Source of the DNA: Burkholderia sp. Bp8992
Lineage (GTDB): Bacteria > Pseudomonadota > Gammaproteobacteria > Burkholderiales > Burkholderiaceae
Assembly (NCBI RefSeq): GCF_003853705.1
Contig: NZ_QTQI01000006.1
Location: 236,832-300,831 of the forward strand
Length of the DNA: 64,000 bases
Direction: 5' to 3'
Position 1 is the stretch's first letter; each line of letters opens with the position of its first letter. This document shows, in pieces, positions 46,424 to 57,286 of the stretch. The notes under the pieces were generated by a model that had not been told where the DNA came from, made no database searches, and was given only the letters and a program-made list of their open reading frames with translations. A program made the translations under genes and the position numbers.

Positions 46424-47494
46424 TTATTCCGCTCGCACGGGCACGCGGCCGGCGACCGCGCACATCAGCTCGTAACCGATCGTCCCGCACTGGCGGGCGA
46501 CGTCGTCGATCGGGAGCGCGTTGCCCCACAGCTCGACGCGCGCACCGACACCGGCCTGCGGGCACGGGGTCAGGTCGACGGTAATCATGTCCATCGACAC
46601 GCGGCCGACGATCCGCGTACGGATGCCGTCGACGATCACCGGCGTGCCTTCGGGCGCGACGCGCGGATAGCCGTCTGCATAGCCGCACGCGACGACGCCG
46701 ATCCGCATCGGCGCCTGCGCGGAAAACGTCGAACCGTAGCCGATCGCCTGGCCCTTCCCGATCGTCTGCACCGCGATCAGCTCGGACGCGAGCGTCATCG
46801 CGGGCTTGAGCCCGGTGTCGGCGATATCGGCCGACAGCCCGGACGGCGACGCGCCATACAGCACGATGCCCGGCCGCACCCAGTCGAAGTGCGTGTCCGG
46901 ATGCCACAGCACGGCCGCCGAATTCGCGAGGCTGCGCGCGCCGGCGATGCTTTCAGCGCCGCGCTCGAAGGTCGCGAGCTGCTCGGCGACGCCGCGCTCG
47001 TTGTCCGCGTCCGAAAAATGGGTCATCAACGTGATCTGGCCGATGCCGGGGCACGCGCGGGCGCGCTCCCACGCCGCGCGGTACTTTTCCGGCATGTAGC
47101 CGAGCCGGTTCATCCCGCTGTTCATCTTGAGCTGCACGTTGACCGGCTTCGACAGCCGCGCCGTTTCCAGCATCCGCATCTGCTCGTCGTTGTGGACCGT
47201 GGTGGTCAGGCTGTAGCGGTCGATCACGTCGATGTCGGTCGAGCGGAAGAAGCCTTCGAGCAGCAGGATCGGGCCGGCCCAGCCGAGCTCGCGCAGCTTC
47301 ACGGCCTCGTCGAGGTCGAGCAGGCCGAAGCCGTCGGTGCCGCGCAGGCCCGGAAACGCGCGGGCGAGACCGTGGCCGTACGCGTTGGCCTTGACGACCG
47401 CCCAGACCTTGGACGGGCCGGCAAAGCGGCGGACGACGGAGAGATTGTTCGCGAGAGCGGCGGTGTGGATGGTGGCGGAGATCGGGCGCGGCAT
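46424..47494 (-). CDS. alr: alanine racemase
   Basis: A 356-residue fold-type III PLP enzyme making D-alanine for peptidoglycan. The PLP Lys is Lys35 in [13 protein letters not shown]. The substrate-side conserved stretches [18 protein letters not shown] and the C-terminal catalytic Tyr region ([15 protein letters not shown]) are present. Whether it is the biosynthetic Alr or catabolic DadX cannot be settled, but no dadA is adjacent. It precedes radA by 11 bp on the same strand and is divergent from lplT. Confidence 0.94.
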   Translation of the reverse strand: MPRPISATIHTAALANNLSVVRRFAGPSKVWAVVKANAYGHGLARAFPGLRGTDGFGLLDLDEAVKLRELGWAGPILLLEGFFRSTDIDVIDRYSLTTTVHNDEQMRMLETARLSKPVNVQLKMNSGMNRLGYMPEKYRAAWERARACPGIGQITLMTHFSDADNERGVAEQLATFERGAESIAGARSLANSAAVLWHPDTHFDWVRPGIVLYGASPSGLSADIADTGLKPAMTLASELIAVQTIGKGQAIGYGSTFSAQAPMRIGVVACGYADGYPRVAPEGTPVIVDGIRTRIVGRVSMDMITVDLTPCPQAGVGARVELWGNALPIDDVARQCGTIGYELMCAVAGRVPVRAE

Positions 47495-47611
47495 GGGAAA
47501 TTTACGTAAAGACGCTTGCGAATCATCAGCTTACCGCGCCTTTTGAGCACCGAAGCCGACAATTTGCGGAACGATCGGGGAATCTTGCTAGTCCGAATTG
47601 GCGTATTTTCA

Positions 47612-47620
47612 TGTTATAAA
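47612..47620 (+). promoter_or_regulatory. Probable extended -10 promoter of lplT
   Basis: TGTTATAAA (47612-47620) fits the extended -10 pattern TGnTATAAA in the AT-rich part of the alr/lplT gap. No good -35 is present at the usual spacing, as is common for extended -10 promoters. Confidence 0.45.
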
Positions 47621-47712
47621 GCCGTGCGCACAACCCATTTCGAACGGAATAAGCCGATCGCATACCAGGCGGCCTACGCGGCCCTGCCCCGGCGACGAAA
47701 GCATCGCATCAG

Positions 47713-49020
47713 ATGAAAAAAGGTTTTTACACCATCATGGCCGCGCAGTTTTTCTCGTCGCTGGCCGACAATGCGCTCCTCATCGCCGCCATCGCCCTGC
47801 TGAAAGACCTCCACGCCCCCAACTGGATGACACCGCTGCTGAAGCTGTTCTTCGTGTTGTCGTACGTGGTGCTGGCGGCATATGTCGGTGCGTTCGCGGA
47901 TTCGCGCCCGAAGGGCCGCGTGATGTTCATCACCAACTCGATCAAGGTGGTCGGCTGCATGATCATGCTGTTCGGCGCCCATCCGCTGATCGCGTACGGG
48001 ATCGTCGGCTTCGGCGCCGCGGCCTACTCGCCCGCCAAATACGGGATCCTCACCGAGCTGCTGCCGGCCGACCGGCTGGTCGCCGCGAACGGCTGGATCG
48101 AAGGCACGACCGTCAGCTCGATCATCCTCGGCACCGTGCTCGGCGGCGCGCTGATCAGCCCGCACATCGCATCGCACGTGATCGCGCACACGCCCGACTG
48201 GATCGGCACGCCCGCCGAAGCCGCGATGGCGATCATCATGGCGATCTACGTGATCGCCGCACTGTTCAACCTGCGCATTCCCGACACGGGCGCCCGCTAC
48301 CCGAAGCAGGAGCGCGGCCCGGTCAAGCTGCTCACGGATTTCGCCGACTGCTTCATGGTGCTGTGGCGCGACAAGCTCGGCCAGATCTCGCTCGCCGTCA
48401 CGACGCTGTTCTGGGGTGCCGGCGCGACGCTGCAGTTCATCGTGCTGAAATGGGCCGAAGTGTCGCTCGGCATGTCGCTGTCGGAAGGCGCGATCCTGCA
48501 GGCCGTCGTCGCGGTCGGTGTCGCGGCCGGCGCGATCGCCGCCGCCGCGCGCATCCCGCTGAAGAAGTCGCTGACCGTGCTGCCCGTCGGCATCATCATG
48601 GGCATCGCGGTGATGCTGATGGCGTTCTACACGCGCGACCTGTTCCCGTCGAACTGGGCCGTGCACGTCGGCCATCTGCGCATGCCCGTCTACCTGATCA
48701 TCGCGTACATCTTCCTGATGTGCGTCGGCGCGCTGTCGGGCTACTTCGTCGTGCCGATGAACGCGCTGCTGCAGCATCGCGGCCACGTGCTGCTGTCGGC
48801 CGGCCACTCGATCGCGGTGCAGAACTTCAACGAGAACCTGTCGGTGCTCGTGATGCTGTGCCTGTATGCGGTGCTCGTTTGGCTCGACGTGCCGGTCGGC
48901 GTCGTGATCGTGCTGTTCGGCACGTTCGTCTGCCTGACGATGTGGCTCGTGATGCGCCGCCACCAGGCGAACCAGCGCCAGTTCGACTCGGTCGCGCTGA
49001 TCGGCGAATCGCGGCACTAA
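47713..49020 (+). CDS. lplT: lysophospholipid transporter LplT
   Basis: A 435-residue major-facilitator protein with about 12 membrane segments that flips lysophospholipids across the inner membrane for reacylation. The N-terminus [26 protein letters not shown] and the [19 protein letters not shown] stretch are LplT hallmarks; the second is the family version of the MFS loop. E. coli has the acyltransferase aas downstream or fused, but here the next gene is thiD. Confidence 0.93.
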   Translation: MKKGFYTIMAAQFFSSLADNALLIAAIALLKDLHAPNWMTPLLKLFFVLSYVVLAAYVGAFADSRPKGRVMFITNSIKVVGCMIMLFGAHPLIAYGIVGFGAAAYSPAKYGILTELLPADRLVAANGWIEGTTVSSIILGTVLGGALISPHIASHVIAHTPDWIGTPAEAAMAIIMAIYVIAALFNLRIPDTGARYPKQERGPVKLLTDFADCFMVLWRDKLGQISLAVTTLFWGAGATLQFIVLKWAEVSLGMSLSEGAILQAVVAVGVAAGAIAAAARIPLKKSLTVLPVGIIMGIAVMLMAFYTRDLFPSNWAVHVGHLRMPVYLIIAYIFLMCVGALSGYFVVPMNALLQHRGHVLLSAGHSIAVQNFNENLSVLVMLCLYAVLVWLDVPVGVVIVLFGTFVCLTMWLVMRRHQANQRQFDSVALIGESRH

Positions 49021-49078
49021 GGCTACACTTTCCGTTTCCGTCCGCCGGCGCCGGTCTTCGAACCGGCGCGTTGCCCTC

Positions 49079-49888
49079 ATGACGCATCCGATCCCCAACA
49101 TCCTGACGATCGCCGGCTCCGATTCGGGCGGCGGCGCAGGCATCCAGGCCGACCTGAAGACGTTTTCCGCGCTCGGCGCATACGGCGCGAGCGTGATCAC
49201 CGCGCTGACCGCGCAGAACACGCGCGGCGTGACGGGCGTGCATGCGCCGGACGCCGCGTTCGTGACCGCGCAGCTCGACGCGGTGTTCGACGACATCCGC
49301 GTCGATGCGGTCAAGATCGGCATGCTCGCGAACGCGGCGATCGTCCACGCGGTGGCCGACGCGCTGCGGCGTTACGCGCCGCGTTTCGTCGTGCTCGACA
49401 CGGTGATGATCTCGAAGAGCGCGCACGCGCTACTCGCGCCCGACGCGGTCGATGCGCTGCGCAACGTGCTGCTGCCGCTCGCGACGGTCGTCACGCCGAA
49501 CCTGCCCGAAGCGGCCGCCCTGCTGAACGATGCGCCCGCCGCCACCGAGGACGACATGGTCCGGCAAGGCCAGGCGCTGCTGCAAACAGGCGCGCGCGCC
49601 GTGCTGATGAAAGGTGGCCACCTGCCCGATGCGTCCGCGAGCCCCGACTGGCTCGTCGAAGCGGCGCGTATCGTGCGGCTCGACGGTGCGCGCGTGCCGG
49701 CCAGCAACACGCATGGCACCGGCTGCACGCTGTCGTCGGCGATCGCCGCCCTGCTGCCGCAGCAGCCCGACCTCGAAAGCGCGGTGCGCGAAGCCAAGAC
49801 CTACCTGACCGGCGCGATCGCCGCGAGCGGCCGCCTCGACGTCGGCCACGGCGTCGGCCCCGTCCATCACTTCCATCGCTGGTGGTAA
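49079..49888 (+). CDS. thiD: bifunctional hydroxymethylpyrimidine kinase/phosphomethylpyrimidine kinase
   Basis: A 269-residue ribokinase-fold enzyme phosphorylating HMP twice for thiamine synthesis. [34 protein letters not shown] and [15 protein letters not shown] (with the catalytic Cys/Asp region) are diagnostic. It follows lplT by 58 bp with no room for a TPP riboswitch just upstream. Confidence 0.96.
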   Translation: MTHPIPNILTIAGSDSGGGAGIQADLKTFSALGAYGASVITALTAQNTRGVTGVHAPDAAFVTAQLDAVFDDIRVDAVKIGMLANAAIVHAVADALRRYAPRFVVLDTVMISKSAHALLAPDAVDALRNVLLPLATVVTPNLPEAAALLNDAPAATEDDMVRQGQALLQTGARAVLMKGGHLPDASASPDWLVEAARIVRLDGARVPASNTHGTGCTLSSAIAALLPQQPDLESAVREAKTYLTGAIAASGRLDVGHGVGPVHHFHRWW

Positions 49889-49906
49889 GCGCCGGCTGAA
49901 GCGGCG

Positions 49907-50872
49907 TCAGTGATCCTGCGCGGCGAACGCCTGCGCGCGTGCCGGCCAGTCGTCCGGCACGACGAAGCCGCGCGCCCTTTCGCGCCATGTGCCGTCACTG
50001 CCCTTTTCATGGATGCCGATCAGCGCCGGCGCCTCGCGTGTCGTCAACACGTGCGGCAGTTCCAACGCGGCCGCCAGCGGTTCGGGCGCGAAACCTGCGC
50101 CGGCGGCGGTCAATCGCGGTGCGAGCCACGCCAGCCTCGGCAGCACGCTCCACGCGGCGCCGGCAGGCTGCGCGGCCGCCCACGCCGGCCACTGCGCGTG
50201 CGTCAGCCAGAAGCCACGCGGATGATCCGGCGCGATTTCCGCTGACACCGGCGGCAACGGCGCGCCGTGCGGATAGAACAGCCAGCCCTTGATGAACATC
50301 TGCGCGTCGGACGGTGCGCCATAGCCGAGCCGCGCAAAGCCGTCGTGCTCGCCGAGCCGCAACTGGTGATCGAGCAGCCGGCTGCGCTTGAGGTCGAACC
50401 GGTCGACGAGATTGGGGCCGACGAAATCGGCGAGCGTCGCGCCCTCGTGCACCGGCGCGCACAGATAGCACTTCACCGCGAGTTCCCAGTGCAGGCGCTG
50501 CCCGTCCGGCGCATCGACGAGGAAATCGACTTCGCCGAGCGTCCTGCCGTTGCTGCGCAGCGGGAGATTGGCCGCGACGAGACGCAGCGTCGGGCCGTGC
50601 GTGAGGAAATATTCGAGCAGGCATTCCGCGTAACGGCCGAGCCGGGTCGGCCGGAAGCCGTCGAGCGCGCGATGCAGCGGCTCGGGCTGCGCATCGAGCG
50701 CGGCGAGCCACGCTTGAACGGCCGAGCGCCCGGCCGCATCCGGCCACGGTCGCGCAAGCGGCGCGCCCGGCACCGCGGTCAGCAGGCTCGGGCTGGCCAG
50801 CAGCCAGCCCAGGTCGCGCACCGCGGCGTCGCGCAGCGTATCGACGAATGCGTACGCCTCGCCGGTCGTCAT
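49907..50872 (-). CDS. DUF1853 family protein
   Basis: A 321-residue protein of unknown function. The conserved parts are the N-terminal RDLGWLLASPSLL, the LGRYAECLLEYFLTHGPTL region, the GEVDFLVDAPDGQRLHWELA segment and KGWLFYPHGAP. The pattern (Asp in VDFLVD, Glu in HWELAVKCYL) resembles the active site of PD-(D/E)XK nucleases, which is an inference from the motif. The start at 50872 overlaps the udg stop (ATGA), so it is coupled to the tsaB-rimI-udg operon. It is convergent with thiD. Confidence 0.82.
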   Translation of the reverse strand: MTTGEAYAFVDTLRDAAVRDLGWLLASPSLLTAVPGAPLARPWPDAAGRSAVQAWLAALDAQPEPLHRALDGFRPTRLGRYAECLLEYFLTHGPTLRLVAANLPLRSNGRTLGEVDFLVDAPDGQRLHWELAVKCYLCAPVHEGATLADFVGPNLVDRFDLKRSRLLDHQLRLGEHDGFARLGYGAPSDAQMFIKGWLFYPHGAPLPPVSAEIAPDHPRGFWLTHAQWPAWAAAQPAGAAWSVLPRLAWLAPRLTAAGAGFAPEPLAAALELPHVLTTREAPALIGIHEKGSDGTWRERARGFVVPDDWPARAQAFAAQDH

Positions 50873-51864
50873 TGCCCGGCCGGCCCGCTCGTGTCGGCGC
50901 CCTCTGCACGCTGGAACGTGTCGCGCGCCAGGCACAGGTCGGCCCACGCCTTCGACTTGTCCTGCAGGCTGCGCAGCAGGTATGCCGGGTGATAGGTGAC
51001 GATCACCGGCACGCCTTCGTACGCATGCACGCGACCGCGCAGCGACGCGATGCTCGCGTCCGTCTTCAGCAGCGTCTGCGCGGCAAATCGACCGAGCGCG
51101 ACGATCAGCTTCGGCTTCACGAGCGCGACCTGGCGCTGCAGATAAGGCTCGCAGTTCGCGACCTCGTCCGGTTCCGGGTTGCGGTTGCCGGGCGGGCGGC
51201 ACTTGATCACGTTCGCGATGTATACGTTGTCGCCGCGCTTGAGCGACAGCGACTGCAGCATGTTGTCGAGCAGCTTGCCGGCCTGGCCGACGAACGGCTC
51301 GCCCTGCTTGTCCTCGTTTTCGCCCGGCGCCTCGCCGATCAGCATCCAGTCGGCATCGCGGTCGCCGACGCCGAACACGGTGTTGGTCCGCTTCTCGCAC
51401 AGACGGCACAGCGTGCAGTCGGCCACGCGCGCGGCCAGCGCGTCCCAGTCGAGCGCGGCAACCGGCGTGCCGGCGGGGCGCGATTCGGCGGCCGGCACGG
51501 GCACGGGATCACCCGGCGGCGCCGCGTCGAACCACGCGAAATCGTCGGCGCCGGCAAGCGGCGCGTCGTCCATCGGCGGCATCGTGCCGGCCGCGGCAAC
51601 CGGCACGGGCACGCGATCGCGCTCGACCACTCGCGCCGGTGCGGCATCGGCGGCACGCACATCAGCCGCCGGCCTGTCGTCCTGCACCGGCTGACGTGCC
51701 GGGCGCGCCGGTCGTTCGTCCCCGCCGGCGGCGGCGCTGCCCGCCGCACCGGCTTGGGGCACGGCGGGCGCTTCGGCCGCCGCGCCTTCATCCGCGCGCT
51801 GCCCGCGCCGCACCCAGATCTGCGCGAGGCCCAGTTCCTCGAGCGCCGCTTCAGCCCACGCCAT
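50869..51864 (-). CDS. uracil-DNA glycosylase, family 4 (4Fe-4S)
   Basis: A 331-residue base-excision repair enzyme removing uracil from DNA. The catalytic domain (about 135-325) has cluster-ligand Cys150 and Cys153 (ADCTLCRLC), motif 1 [28 protein letters not shown] and motif 2 TYHPAYLLR. The N-terminal part (about 20-130) is a long Ala/Pro/Arg linker of low complexity. It overlaps rimI by 14 bp and DUF1853 by 4 bp. The start ATG at 51864 follows rimI sequence. Confidence 0.92.
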   Translation of the reverse strand: MAWAEAALEELGLAQIWVRRGQRADEGAAAEAPAVPQAGAAGSAAAGGDERPARPARQPVQDDRPAADVRAADAAPARVVERDRVPVPVAAAGTMPPMDDAPLAGADDFAWFDAAPPGDPVPVPAAESRPAGTPVAALDWDALAARVADCTLCRLCEKRTNTVFGVGDRDADWMLIGEAPGENEDKQGEPFVGQAGKLLDNMLQSLSLKRGDNVYIANVIKCRPPGNRNPEPDEVANCEPYLQRQVALVKPKLIVALGRFAAQTLLKTDASIASLRGRVHAYEGVPVIVTYHPAYLLRSLQDKSKAWADLCLARDTFQRAEGADTSGPAGQ

Positions 51865-52351
51865 GCGCGTCCCCCTCGTCCTTGTTCAACGTCAGACGCA
51901 TCACGATCGCGTCCTCCCGGCTGCGATGCTTCGCCGGATAGTAGTTCTTGCGGCGGCCGATCGTCACGAAACCGAACCGCTCGTACAGCTGGATCGCGCG
52001 CGGATTGGACGGCCGCACCTCGAGCAGCATGCCGTCGAGCCGCTCCGCGCGCGAAATTCGCACGGCCTCGCGCAGCAGCGCAAGGCCCGCGCCCGCATGC
52101 TGCGCGGCCGGCGCGACGCACAGGTTCAGCAGGTGCATTTCGTCGACCACGGGCATCAGCACGCAATAGCCGACGAGCGCCCCCGTCACGTGCCGCAGGC
52201 ACACGCCCAGGTAGCCGTTGCGCAACGAATCCTCGAAGTTGCCGCGGCTCCACGGGAATTCGTACGCGACGCGCTCGATCGCGACGACCTCGTCGAGATC
52301 GGCGTCCGTCATCGGCGCCAGATAGCGGTCGCTCAGCAAGACACCCGTCAT
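51851..52351 (-). CDS. rimI: ribosomal-protein-S18 alanine N-acetyltransferase
   Basis: A 166-residue GNAT enzyme that acetylates the N-terminus of S18. The fold shows ERVAYEFPWSRGNFEDSL, LLNLCVAPAAQHAGAGLALL (acetyl-CoA loop) and LEVRPSNPRAIQLYERFGFVTIGRRKNYYP. The tsaB-rimI pair is conserved in proteobacteria, and the stop-start overlap of 4 bp shows coupling. Confidence 0.94.
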   Translation of the reverse strand: MTGVLLSDRYLAPMTDADLDEVVAIERVAYEFPWSRGNFEDSLRNGYLGVCLRHVTGALVGYCVLMPVVDEMHLLNLCVAPAAQHAGAGLALLREAVRISRAERLDGMLLEVRPSNPRAIQLYERFGFVTIGRRKNYYPAKHRSREDAIVMRLTLNKDEGDAHGVG

Positions 52352-53106
52352 CCCTTCGCTCCGCCCGTCTGCGCGGCGCGTGCCGCGATGCGCTCGGCGG
52401 TCGTCTGCGCGACCTTGTCGCGCACGTATTCAGGCGCAGCCTGATCGGCCGGCACCGCACGCCCGGCGCGGAACGCGCGCAGCGCGGCATGCGCGACCGC
52501 GAGCGCATGCGGCATCGCGTCGCTGTCGATCACGGCCGCACGCGACGCGGCCGGCAACTGCGCGCCGAACGCGGCGGCCGCATTGCCCGCGAGCGTGAAC
52601 GGCACATCGGGCACGCCGACGGCGCCCGGCGCATCGAGCGAAGCCGGATGCAGCGTGCGCCAGTCGCCGGCGCCGTCGTCCCATTCGAAATCGGCCCAGT
52701 AGGCTTCGTCCATCCGCGCGTCCAGCGCGGCCAGCACGCGGGTCGTGCCGGGTGCGCGCAACCGCGCGTGCTCAGCGCACGCGAGCAGCGTGCCGATCGG
52801 CACGACCGGCAACCCGCCGCCGAATGCGAGGCCCTGCGTAATGCCCGTCGCGGTGCGCAGGCCCGTGAACGAGCCGGGGCCCGCGCCGAACGCGATCGCG
52901 TCGCAGTCGGCGAGCGTCAGCCCGGATTCGGCGAAGAGTTCCTGGATCGCCGGCAGCACGCGCGTGCTCGACACGGCGCCCGTCGGTTCGTGGCGGACCC
53001 AGGTTTGCGGAGAGGAAACGGCGTCATCGGCGTGGGCCGAGCGCAGCAGCGCGACCGAGCAGTATTCGGTCGACGTATCGATGGCGAGGAGCACTGTTTG
53101 CGTCAT
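52348..53106 (-). CDS. tsaB: tRNA threonylcarbamoyladenosine biosynthesis protein TsaB
   Basis: A 252-residue ASKHA-fold partner of TsaD in making the t6A37 modification of ANN-decoding tRNAs. The N-terminus LLAIDTSTEYCSVALL, the AIAFGAGPGSFTGLRTATGI motif and the VLAALDARMDEAYWADFEW stretch are diagnostic. ATG 53106 is the usual family start; ATG 53115 adds three residues and cannot be excluded. First gene of the tsaB-rimI-udg-DUF1853 operon. Confidence 0.94.
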   Translation of the reverse strand: MTQTVLLAIDTSTEYCSVALLRSAHADDAVSSPQTWVRHEPTGAVSSTRVLPAIQELFAESGLTLADCDAIAFGAGPGSFTGLRTATGITQGLAFGGGLPVVPIGTLLACAEHARLRAPGTTRVLAALDARMDEAYWADFEWDDGAGDWRTLHPASLDAPGAVGVPDVPFTLAGNAAAAFGAQLPAASRAAVIDSDAMPHALAVAHAALRAFRAGRAVPADQAAPEYVRDKVAQTTAERIAARAAQTGGAKG

Positions 53107-53262
53107 GGCCGACATTGTAATGCGGCGCCCCGCTCCAACGGGCGATCGGGACCGATCTGTGCGCCCGCGCGGCACCGGCGGCGGTTTGGAAGGATCGCTC
53201 GACCCCGCGTGGCGGTCCGCTTGTTAAGATCGCCCGACCTGAAACCCTTACGGAGACACCCG

Positions 53263-53532
53263 ATGAGCGACCTCACCGCCCAATTCGACCAGGCCCAGAT
53301 CGACGTCAAGCAACTGACCGAACGCCCGGGCAACCTGACCCTGCTGCGCCTCTACGCGCTTTTCAAGCAGGCGACCGATGGCGACGCGCACGGCGACAAG
53401 CCGGGCTTCACCGACATCGTCGGCAAGTACAAGTACGACGCGTGGGACGCGCTGAAGGGCACGTCGCCGGATGCGGCCAAGCAGCAGTACGTCGAACTCG
53501 TCGAATCGCTGAAAAACGGCACGGCTTCCTGA
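53263..53532 (+). CDS. acyl-CoA-binding protein
   Basis: An 89-residue four-helix protein that binds and buffers long-chain acyl-CoA. LTLLRLYALFKQATDGDAHG and KYKYDAWDALKGTSPDAAKQQYVEL carry the conserved Tyr and Lys ligand residues. The start 53263 has CGGAG seven bases upstream. Bacterial ACBP is common in betaproteobacteria. It is divergent from tsaB. Confidence 0.93.
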   Translation: MSDLTAQFDQAQIDVKQLTERPGNLTLLRLYALFKQATDGDAHGDKPGFTDIVGKYKYDAWDALKGTSPDAAKQQYVELVESLKNGTAS

Positions 53533-53889
53533 CCGAATCGCCCGCCGGCACAATAGGCAATCAAATCACTGGCGCAGCGCAGCAAATCTCTTTATAATGC
53601 TGCCTGCGTCACCCCCCGCGCTCGGCTTCAAGCCGTTCCGGCAAGACGCCTCGTAGCGTTAAGCTCCAATCCGGTTTAGAACCTGTCCCCTCCTGCTTCG
53701 ACCCTTGCGGTCGTCAACTAGGCTGGCGGCCCCGCTCCTGAAGCGCGCCGCACCCAAAACAGCTTCTAATGCCTCATCCGCCGACGGTTCGGCGGATTGC
53801 ACCCGTTTCCCGATTTGCTCGCTGAATCCGACGACTTGGGTATGCGCGATTGGCGCCGACGTTTCACCCACTGTGTTTCAAGGATTGTT
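53533..53889 (+). other. Long leader of the RNA helicase gene
   Basis: 357 bp between the acyl-CoA-binding protein and the helicase. With the -10 at 53593-53598, some 285 nt would be transcribed and not translated. It holds a 9-bp perfect hairpin with a CGGT loop (53776-53784 with 53789-53797) and a smaller one around 53718-53735. A short open frame over 53705-53893 and an in-frame extension from 53797 look unlike proteins and lack ribosome sites. Confidence 0.55.
53593..53598 (+). promoter_or_regulatory. -10 element of the RNA helicase gene
   Basis: A perfect TATAAT (53593-53598), preceded at 17 bases only by the poor -35 TGGCGC. It lies about 290 bp before the helicase start, implying a long leader. 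Confidence 0.55.
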
Positions 53890-55443
53890 ATGACTTCGAG
53901 CATCAACTCCAGCCCGCTCAACGCGATCGCCGACCAGGCGCTCGGTCTCGACGACGCCGCCGCACCGGCCGCGGTCGAACCGGCGTCGGACGAGCCGAGC
54001 TTCGCGTCGCTCGGGTTGTCGCCGGAGATCGTCTCCGCGCTGCAGGCCGCCGGCTACGTGAAGCCGACGCCGGTCCAGCAGCGCGCGATTCCGGCCGGCA
54101 TCGCCGGCCGCGACCTGCTGGTGTCCAGCCCGACCGGTTCGGGCAAGACCGCCGCATTCATGCTGCCCGCGATCGAACGTTTCGCGCAGCTCCAGAAGAC
54201 GCAGGCGCAGCAACCGCGCACGCCGCGTGAACCGAACCAAGGCGACCGCCGTGCGCGCCGCCCGCAACCCGTCGCGCGCCCGGGCCTGCTCGTGCTGACG
54301 CCGACCCGTGAACTCGCGATGCAGGTCACCACGGCCGCATCGACGTACGGCAAGCACCTGAAGCGCCTGCGTACGGTCAGCATCCTCGGCGGCGTCGCCT
54401 ACGGCCAGCAGCTGATGCTGCTCGCGAAGAACCCGGAAATCCTGGTCGCCACGCCGGGCCGCCTGCTCGATCACCTCGAGCGCGGCCGTATCGACCTGTC
54501 GGAACTGAAGATGCTCGTGCTCGACGAAGCCGACCGCATGCTCGACATGGGCTTCATCGAAGACATCGAAACGATCGTCGCCGCCACGCCCGAGTCGCGC
54601 CAGACGATGCTGTTCTCGGCCACGCTCGACGGCAAGATCGGTTCGCTGACGAGCCGCCTGCTGAAGGATCCGGAACGCATCGAGATCCAGCAGCGCCTCG
54701 AGTCGCGCGCCAACATCGCGCAGACCGTGCACTACGTCGACGACCGCGACCACAAGGATCGCCTGCTCGATCACCTGCTGCGCGACGACGCGCTCGACCA
54801 GGCGATCATCTTCACGGCAACGAAGATCGACGCCGACCAGCTCGCCGGCCGTCTCGCCGACGCAGGCTTCGAATCGGCTGCGCTGCACGGCGACCTGCCG
54901 CAGGGCGCGCGCAATCGCACGATCCGTGCGCTGCGCGAGCGCCGTGTGCGCGTGCTGGTGGCCACCGACGTCGCGGCGCGCGGCATCGACATCCCGGGCA
55001 TCACGCACGTGTTCAACTACGACCTGCCGAAGTTCGCGGAAGACTACGTGCACCGTATCGGCCGTACCGGCCGTGCAGGCCGTTCGGGCACGGCGGTGAG
55101 CCTCGTGCACCACGCCGAGCAAGGCGCGCTCAAGCGCATCGAGCGCTTCGTGCGCGCGCCGCTGCCGGTCAACGTGATCGAAGGTTTCGAGCCGCGCAAG
55201 GCGCCCCCGCGTAACGGCGGCACCGGCGGCCGCGGCCGTCCGGGCGGCGGCAACGGCGGTGGTCGACGTTTCGGCGGCAAGCCGGGCGGCGGTTATGGCG
55301 GCAACGGTGGCGGCAACGGCCGCAGCTACGGCGGCGGCAATGGCGGCGGCTGGAGCGGCAAGCCGGGTGGCAGCCGTGACGGCGGCCCGCGTCGCGACGG
55401 TCAGCGCAGCGGCGGCCCGCGCCGCAGCAACTCGGCGTCGTAA
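53890..55443 (+). CDS. DEAD-box ATP-dependent RNA helicase, RhlE type
   Basis: A 517-residue RNA helicase. The Q motif (FASLGLSPEIVSALQAAGYVKPTPVQ), Walker A with TGSGKT at 82-87, DEAD at 212-215, SAT (LFSATLD), and HRIGRTGRAGRSG (motif VI) are all present. The C-terminal tail (about 440-517) is rich in Gly, Arg, Asn and Ser, an RNA-binding RGG-like tail. The start MTSSINSSP at 53890 has AAGGA seven bases upstream. RhlE-type is favoured by the core and by the tail; a role in ribosome assembly or cold adaptation is family knowledge. Ends at a terminator. Confidence 0.93.
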   Translation: MTSSINSSPLNAIADQALGLDDAAAPAAVEPASDEPSFASLGLSPEIVSALQAAGYVKPTPVQQRAIPAGIAGRDLLVSSPTGSGKTAAFMLPAIERFAQLQKTQAQQPRTPREPNQGDRRARRPQPVARPGLLVLTPTRELAMQVTTAASTYGKHLKRLRTVSILGGVAYGQQLMLLAKNPEILVATPGRLLDHLERGRIDLSELKMLVLDEADRMLDMGFIEDIETIVAATPESRQTMLFSATLDGKIGSLTSRLLKDPERIEIQQRLESRANIAQTVHYVDDRDHKDRLLDHLLRDDALDQAIIFTATKIDADQLAGRLADAGFESAALHGDLPQGARNRTIRALRERRVRVLVATDVAARGIDIPGITHVFNYDLPKFAEDYVHRIGRTGRAGRSGTAVSLVHHAEQGALKRIERFVRAPLPVNVIEGFEPRKAPPRNGGTGGRGRPGGGNGGGRRFGGKPGGGYGGNGGGNGRSYGGGNGGGWSGKPGGSRDGGPRRDGQRSGGPRRSNSAS

Positions 55444-55500
55444 GCACGCACGGGCGGCGCCTCGCCGCCGCCCCTCGGATGGGCGCCCACCCATCCAGCC

Positions 55501-55528
55501 AACCGGCGCATCTGCGCCGGTTTTTTTT
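55501..55528 (+). terminator. Terminator of the RNA helicase gene
   Basis: A 9-bp stem (55501-55509 with 55514-55522), ATCT loop, and a T run of eight (55521-55528), about 60 bp past the stop. Confidence 0.93.
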
Positions 55529-55841
55529 CGTCCCGCCCCACATTTCACGATACGGAAAAATTTTTTGCGTCGTAAAAAATCATGCTGCACGGCACAACCT
55601 GCACGATTGCGGGATGGAAAAAGCCGTTTCTTATCTCGAAATAAGAAATACAAGCGCTTGATTTAAAACACTTAAAAATTTACCCGGTTGCCGGACAAGC
55701 CCCCTGTTTCGCGCCTGCCGATTTGCCTAGACTCTTATACAAGACCTCGCGAAACGGAACGCCTCGCGCCCCGCTTCGCGAACCGCATCACGACCGTCGG
55801 ATTCGGCACATCAGGCAACACACCGCATCAAGGAGCTCATC
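55529..55841 (+). promoter_or_regulatory. aceA upstream region
   Basis: 313 bp with no gene between the helicase terminator and aceA. It is clearly AT-richer (55555-55680) than the surroundings and contains the palindromes at 55627-55660. TAGACT (55728-55733) and TTATAC (55735-55740) are possible -10 elements without a matching -35. Confidence 0.5.
55627..55648. promoter_or_regulatory. Candidate operator: TTTCTTAT-N6-ATAAGAAA
   Basis: A perfect 8-bp inverted repeat with a six-base spacer in an AT-rich island, 193 bp before the aceA start. A 10-bp palindrome CAAGCGCTTG lies close by at 55651-55660. Such spacing suits a dimeric regulator; which one is unknown. Confidence 0.4.
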
Positions 55842-57149
<1,308 letters not shown>

Positions 57150-57286
57150 CACGCGCAGGCGTCACGCCGGTGCCCGCCTCGTCACGGCGCGGCACCGGCC
57201 ACCGGACAACAATCAGGGAGGAGACGGCAGGCGCGCGGTGCCGATCGCGCGACCGGCCGCGCGGCCTGCGGGCCGCCTGCAACGAT

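Noticed and set aside
49021-49078. A TPP riboswitch before thiD
   Set aside because: Only 58 bp are available and no CTGAGA-type core is seen.
53797-53889. A 31-residue N-terminal extension of the RNA helicase
   Set aside because: It has no ribosome site and is unlike the family, while the start at 53890 has a good ribosome site.
54481-55280. Minus-strand open frames opposite the RNA helicase Gly-rich tail
   Set aside because: They mirror the GGC/GGT repeats of the tail and have no independent support.
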